In this document: positions 61,187-64,000 of the stretch, in pieces
How the letters are laid out: every line of letters starts with the position of its first letter
Position numbering within the stretch: position 1 is the first letter of the stretch
DNA from: Clostridia bacterium
GTDB taxonomy: Bacteria; Bacillota; Clostridia; Oscillospirales; CAG-382
DNA length: 64,000 nucleotides
NCBI GenBank assembly: GCA_017429165.1
Contig: JAFRPL010000013.1
Span: 32,139-96,138 of the forward strand
Direction of reading: 5' to 3'
Notes under the pieces: generated by a model
Databases searched by the model: none
What the model was told of the DNA's origin: nothing
What the model saw: the letters and a program-made list of their open reading frames with translations, nothing else
Translations under genes and position numbers: made by a program

Positions 61187-61193
61187 GACAAAA

Positions 61194-61226
61194 GCGCCGG
61201 TCGTTTGACCGGCGCAATGTTTTTTC
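61194..61226 (+). terminator. intrinsic terminator
   Basis: A perfect 9-bp GC stem (61194-61202 with 61207-61215), GTTT loop, then a T-rich tract. Confidence 0.88.
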
Positions 61227-61235
61227 CTTTACGGT

Positions 61236-61964
61236 TCAGTCGAATACCACTTTGATATTCCCCAGATTCTGGGTGATCACCAAAGTCACCGCCTTATCGC
61301 CTTCCACGTCGCGCTGAGGGATATTGACGTTGCCGAGGTTTTCGCTTGACTGAGTGACCACGTTCCATTCCGCGGGGATATGAAGAGTCACGCGCCCGAG
61401 GTTTTCGGTGACGGTGATGATCCCGCTGCCGTCGTAAGCTTCGCGGTTAGTGATGAACACTTCCACATCGCCCAGGTTTTCTCTGACCGTGGCGCCGGAA
61501 AGATCCGAAGCGTCAAAATACAAAGTCTGTCTGCCTATTTTGCCGCCGGATGAATTGCCGCCCGAGATCTCATATTCCCTGCCGTTGACGGTCACTGTGT
61601 GCTTGGGCTTGAAAATGCTCTTGAACCCTATGGTGAGAAGCAGCGCCGCCAGAAGCACGATCCAGCTGGAAATGAAATTGCCTTCTGTTTTGCCCAATGC
61701 GTTGGCGATGGGCTCTTTGAACGTGATGAAAAGGAACGCGAGCGGGAAGAAAATATCCGTGAATTTGAGTTTGACTATCTCGTACACCAGCCACGCGGCG
61801 AGTATCACGCCGATGATGATGCGCCAGGGAGTGATGCCGAAGCCGAAACTGACTCCGACGCCGTCGAGAATAAGTACCACCGCCGCCAGCACCAGTACGA
61901 TGCCCCAGAATGCCGGGCGGAAAGAGCGTTTGTCGGTTTTGCCGATCTTGAATTCCATTGTCAT
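61236..61964 (-). CDS. LiaF-like membrane protein
   Basis: The 242-residue protein has four helices in its first 120 residues (FWGIVLVLAAVVLILDGVGV, ITPWRIIIGVILAAWLVYEI and two more), the LiaF/DUF5668 arrangement, and a C-terminal beta-helical domain with repeated ENLGDVEVFI, ENLGRVTLHIP and ENLGNVNIP, the 'cell wall-active antibiotic response' domain. LiaF in B. subtilis restrains the LiaRS system until envelope stress. Here it is coupled by a 4-bp overlap to a LytTR regulator rather than to a LiaS kinase. Confidence 0.85.
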   Translation of the reverse strand: MTMEFKIGKTDKRSFRPAFWGIVLVLAAVVLILDGVGVSFGFGITPWRIIIGVILAAWLVYEIVKLKFTDIFFPLAFLFITFKEPIANALGKTEGNFISSWIVLLAALLLTIGFKSIFKPKHTVTVNGREYEISGGNSSGGKIGRQTLYFDASDLSGATVRENLGDVEVFITNREAYDGSGIITVTENLGRVTLHIPAEWNVVTQSSENLGNVNIPQRDVEGDKAVTLVITQNLGNIKVVFD

Positions 61965-62410
61965 AACCTCGTTTCTTCAATGATTTCTCTTACTATTTTG
62001 TAATACATCCTGGAAATGAATATCCGTTTGTCGCTGCCCGAAAAAGTCGCTTCGCTCACGCCGGTAGGCGAACGGGAGATCGACCTGATGTGCGCGGTGT
62101 TCACGACGCAGCCCTTGGAAGCGCGGGTGAAATGACGCGGAAGCAGTTCCTCAAGCTCATTCAGCCGCAGCGGGCAGAAAAAGCTTTCGCTCGCGGTGTG
62201 CGCGCGTATTCTGCCGTTTTCGGTCTCAAAATACAGCACCTCGCGGTAGGGGATATAGCATTCCTCTTCGCCTCTGCGCACGGCGATCTCACCGCCGCGC
62301 AGCGCTCCGAGCACCGCGTCCTGAATTCGTTTTATTCGTTCGTCCACCCGAGAGGTGCGTATGATGATCTCCTCCGGCGCGCTGTCGTCAAGCTCGATAC
62401 GCAGCTTCAT
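61961..62410 (-). CDS. LytTR-domain transcriptional regulator
   Basis: The 149-residue protein lacks a receiver domain. Its C-terminal 95 residues are a LytTR DNA-binding domain: VLYFETENGRIRAHT, LNELEELLPRHFTRASKGCVVNTAHI and DKRIFISRMYYKIVRE. Small LytTR proteins of this type are often encoded with a membrane partner that holds them in check; here that partner would be the LiaF-like protein. The promoter at 62436-62464 overlaps a palindrome that may be its operator. Confidence 0.88.
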   Translation of the reverse strand: MKLRIELDDSAPEEIIIRTSRVDERIKRIQDAVLGALRGGEIAVRRGEEECYIPYREVLYFETENGRIRAHTASESFFCPLRLNELEELLPRHFTRASKGCVVNTAHIRSISRSPTGVSEATFSGSDKRIFISRMYYKIVREIIEETRL

Positions 62411-62430
62411 TGTTTCACTTCCTTTTTACG

Positions 62431-62464
62431 TTTGCATTATAATATGCAAAAAACAGTTTGTAAA
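62431..62464 (-). promoter_or_regulatory. promoter and overlapping palindrome of the LytTR-LiaF-like operon
   Basis: Minus strand: TTTACA (62459-62464) and TATAAT (62436-62441), 17-bp spacer. The 20-bp near-palindrome TTTGCAT/ATGCAAA at 62431-62450 encloses the -10 box. Confidence 0.65.
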
Positions 62465-62551
62465 TAGATATTCGCTGACAGGGAGAAAAACCGCCCTGAC
62501 AGGTCAAAATCGCAGCGTAAGAGTTATCGCAAACCGGTCGAACGCTGTCGT

Positions 62552-63154
62552 TCAAACCCCGAAACGGTATTCTCTTTCGTCTTTGTCTCTCGGCACGAGC
62601 CCGAACGCGCGTATCACTTCGTCGGCGACTTCGTCGGGCGAAAGGCGGGTGTTATCGATCTTGATATGGTTTTTGTACCATACTTCGCCCTCGTTCGAAT
62701 TCAGCCGGTGCGTGCGCGCGTCGCCAAGCAGATTCGCTCTGCTCCATTCCAGATCGCGTTTTGATGCCTTGCGCTCCATCCGGTGCGGCGTGGCGTTCCG
62801 CATAAGCCGCGTATCAATATCGGCAAAAAGCTCCACAAAATAAAAGTTTCCGCCGTTTCGGGCAAACAGATCGCTAAGGCCGTCGAGATAATCGCGTTCC
62901 TCCTGCATCTCGAACGCGCAGACATAGGTGAAAATGAGATCCACGTCGTGCTTTACCGCAAGTTCGAACGCCTTCTCGCGGAACGCCGCGTTGAATTCCT
63001 TCTGCGCCGGCGTGGCGAAGCCGAATATCTTATCCGATATCTCTATGCTGTCGTGATTAATCATCATATTGTAGCGGAGCTTGTCGCGCAGACTTTCCGC
63101 CACGGTCATCTTCCCCACCGCCTGCGGCCCGCAGATCACTATGAGATTTGCCAT
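62552..63154 (-). CDS. P-loop kinase/AAA-type ATP-binding protein
   Basis: A 200-residue single-domain NTPase with Walker A GPQAVGKMTVAE at residues 8-19, DLIFTYVCAFE in the place of Walker B and a LID-like Arg-rich region RMERKASKRDLEW. It resembles shikimate kinase- or AAA_33-like small-molecule kinases that occur in Firmicutes without known substrates. The start at 63154 follows AAAGGGGATG. It is monocistronic. Function cannot be named. Confidence 0.78.
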   Translation of the reverse strand: MANLIVICGPQAVGKMTVAESLRDKLRYNMMINHDSIEISDKIFGFATPAQKEFNAAFREKAFELAVKHDVDLIFTYVCAFEMQEERDYLDGLSDLFARNGGNFYFVELFADIDTRLMRNATPHRMERKASKRDLEWSRANLLGDARTHRLNSNEGEVWYKNHIKIDNTRLSPDEVADEVIRAFGLVPRDKDEREYRFGV

Positions 63155-63304
63155 ATCAGCATCCCCTTTCTGCAAAAAACGCAGTTTTATATATTATACA
63201 TTTCAACACGCCGGTTGTCAATGATATCCGTTCCGCAATACGCGCTGACATATATCAAATCCGCAGCGTATTCATCCGTGCCGCAAAAAAGCGGATATTA
63301 TTGC

Positions 63305-63335
63305 AAAAAGCACTTGCTTACACAAGTGCTTTTTT
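63305..63335. terminator. terminator after tRNA-Asn
   Basis: A perfect 12-bp stem (63305-63316 with 63323-63334) with A/T tracts at both ends, 3 bp beyond the CCA end of tRNA-Asn on the minus strand. Confidence 0.85.
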
Positions 63336-63337
63336 CA

Positions 63338-63414
63338 TGGCGCCCAATCTAGGACTTGAACCTAGGACCCCCTGATTAACAGTCAGATGCTCTAACCGAC
63401 TGAGCTAATTGGGC
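63338..63414 (-). tRNA. tRNA-Asn (GUU)
   Basis: On the minus strand a full cloverleaf: acceptor GCCCAAT/ATTGGGC, D-loop AGCTCAGTCGGTTAGAGC, anticodon loop with GTT in CTGTTAATC, T-arm CTAGGTTCAAGTCCTAG, encoded CCA. It is the last gene of the rRNA unit, after a 5S-associated hairpin. Confidence 0.95.
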
Positions 63415-63438
63415 AGCTATTTTATTATAAGCGGAAAC

Positions 63439-63462
63439 GGACTATTTTAAATCATAGTCCGT
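63439..63462 (-). terminator. hairpin between 5S rRNA and tRNA-Asn
   Basis: An 8-bp stem (63439-63446 with 63455-63462), followed by a TTTCC run on the minus strand. A TATAAT at 63424-63429 just before tRNA-Asn may give it its own promoter. Confidence 0.5.
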
Positions 63463-63470
63463 ACGCTTAA

Positions 63471-63590
<120 letters not shown>

Positions 63591-63594
63591 CTAT

Positions 63595-63670
63595 TGGTGC
63601 ACCTTCAGGGACTCGAACCCGGGACCCACTGATTAAGAGTCAGTTGCTCTACCAACTGAGCTAAAGGTGC
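63595..63670 (-). tRNA. tRNA-Lys (CUU)
   Basis: On the minus strand: acceptor GCACCTT/AAGGTGC, anticodon CTT in GACTCTTAATC, T-arm CCGGGTTCGAGTCCCTG region and encoded CCA. It lies between the 23S and 5S genes, only a few bases from the 5S 5' end. Confidence 0.95.
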
Positions 63671-63737
63671 GAATTCCCAACAGAAGGCGTTGTCAAAAAG
63701 GAATAGGAAAATCAGGACATGCAAGAGATCGAAGAAA

Positions 63738-64000
<263 letters not shown>

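Overview
The window reads as chromosomal DNA of an endospore-forming member of the Clostridia (Bacillota) with fairly GC-rich coding DNA, probably an uncultured gut-type lineage. The evidence is Firmicutes gene order (gmk-rpoZ-priA-def-fmt-rsmB-rlmN-prpC-pknB-rsgA; scpA-scpB-DUF2953-gerW-dac-rluB), an alpha/beta-type small acid-soluble spore protein, a GerW/YtfJ protein, a CotH-type protein, a PASTA kinase, strong AGGAGG-like ribosome sites and sigma-A promoters with 16-17 bp spacers. No plasmid, phage structural, transposase or CRISPR genes are visible.

Layout. 1-930: rplM-rpsI. 931-4470: small accessory zone: an AT-rich membrane-protein gene, a 32-bp exact copy of the 3' end of rpsI, a Phd/Doc toxin-antitoxin pair and an XRE-TPR regulator. 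4500-10640: a cysteine desulfurase divergent from a Cys-rich ArsR repressor, an orphan glycogen branching enzyme, a spore SASP, a composite repeat block, a second cysteine desulfurase with a DUF3343 partner, and a SLOG protein. 10640-11910: AT-rich secreted and lipoprotein genes, one apparently frameshifted. 11978-15530: rpmG-secE-nusG-rplK-rplA, then a separate promoter, L10 leader and rplJ-rplL; rpoB does not follow. 15549-23010: lipoprotein with possible terpenoid-cyclase-like repeats, Gfo/Idh/MocA oxidoreductase, two overlapping lipoproteins (possible beta-propeller; YD-like repeats) leading into a two-component system, then a convergent lipase. 23084-25864: glpK and an OPA-like MFS transporter.

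25923-43160 (minus strand) is one tightly packed run of 18 genes from a promoter near 43247 to a terminator at 25878: DUF5685, J-domain protein, membrane protein, yicC, remA, gmk, rpoZ, priA, def, fmt, Zn-peptidase, rsmB, rlmN, prpC, pknB, rsgA, pssA and a polysaccharide deacetylase. 43478-58856 (plus strand) is a matching run of 16 genes: gpmI, site-2 protease, scpA, scpB, DUF2953, gerW, dac, rluB, yhbY, yqeK, rsfS, leuS, mscL, sugar kinase, mscS, CotH. The two units diverge from one 317-bp intergenic region holding a (CG)5-centred palindrome. 58910-63154 holds a HAD phosphatase, an AlkD-like protein, an SDR, a LytTR/LiaF-like pair and a P-loop kinase. 63305-64000 is the 3' end of a minus-strand rRNA operon: 23S (partial), tRNA-Lys, 5S, tRNA-Asn.

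Functionally the window joins translation and ribosome maturation, cell-envelope signalling (PrpC/PknB, LiaF-like, two-component system), chromosome condensation (ScpAB), sporulation and glycerol or lipid use. No clearly new defence or biosynthetic system was found. The best leads are the rpsI 3' duplication with its AT-rich cargo, the repeat block at 8534-8829, the lipoprotein/two-component cluster, the mechanosensitive-channel/sugar-kinase/CotH tail, and the 191-bp rluB/yhbY overlap.
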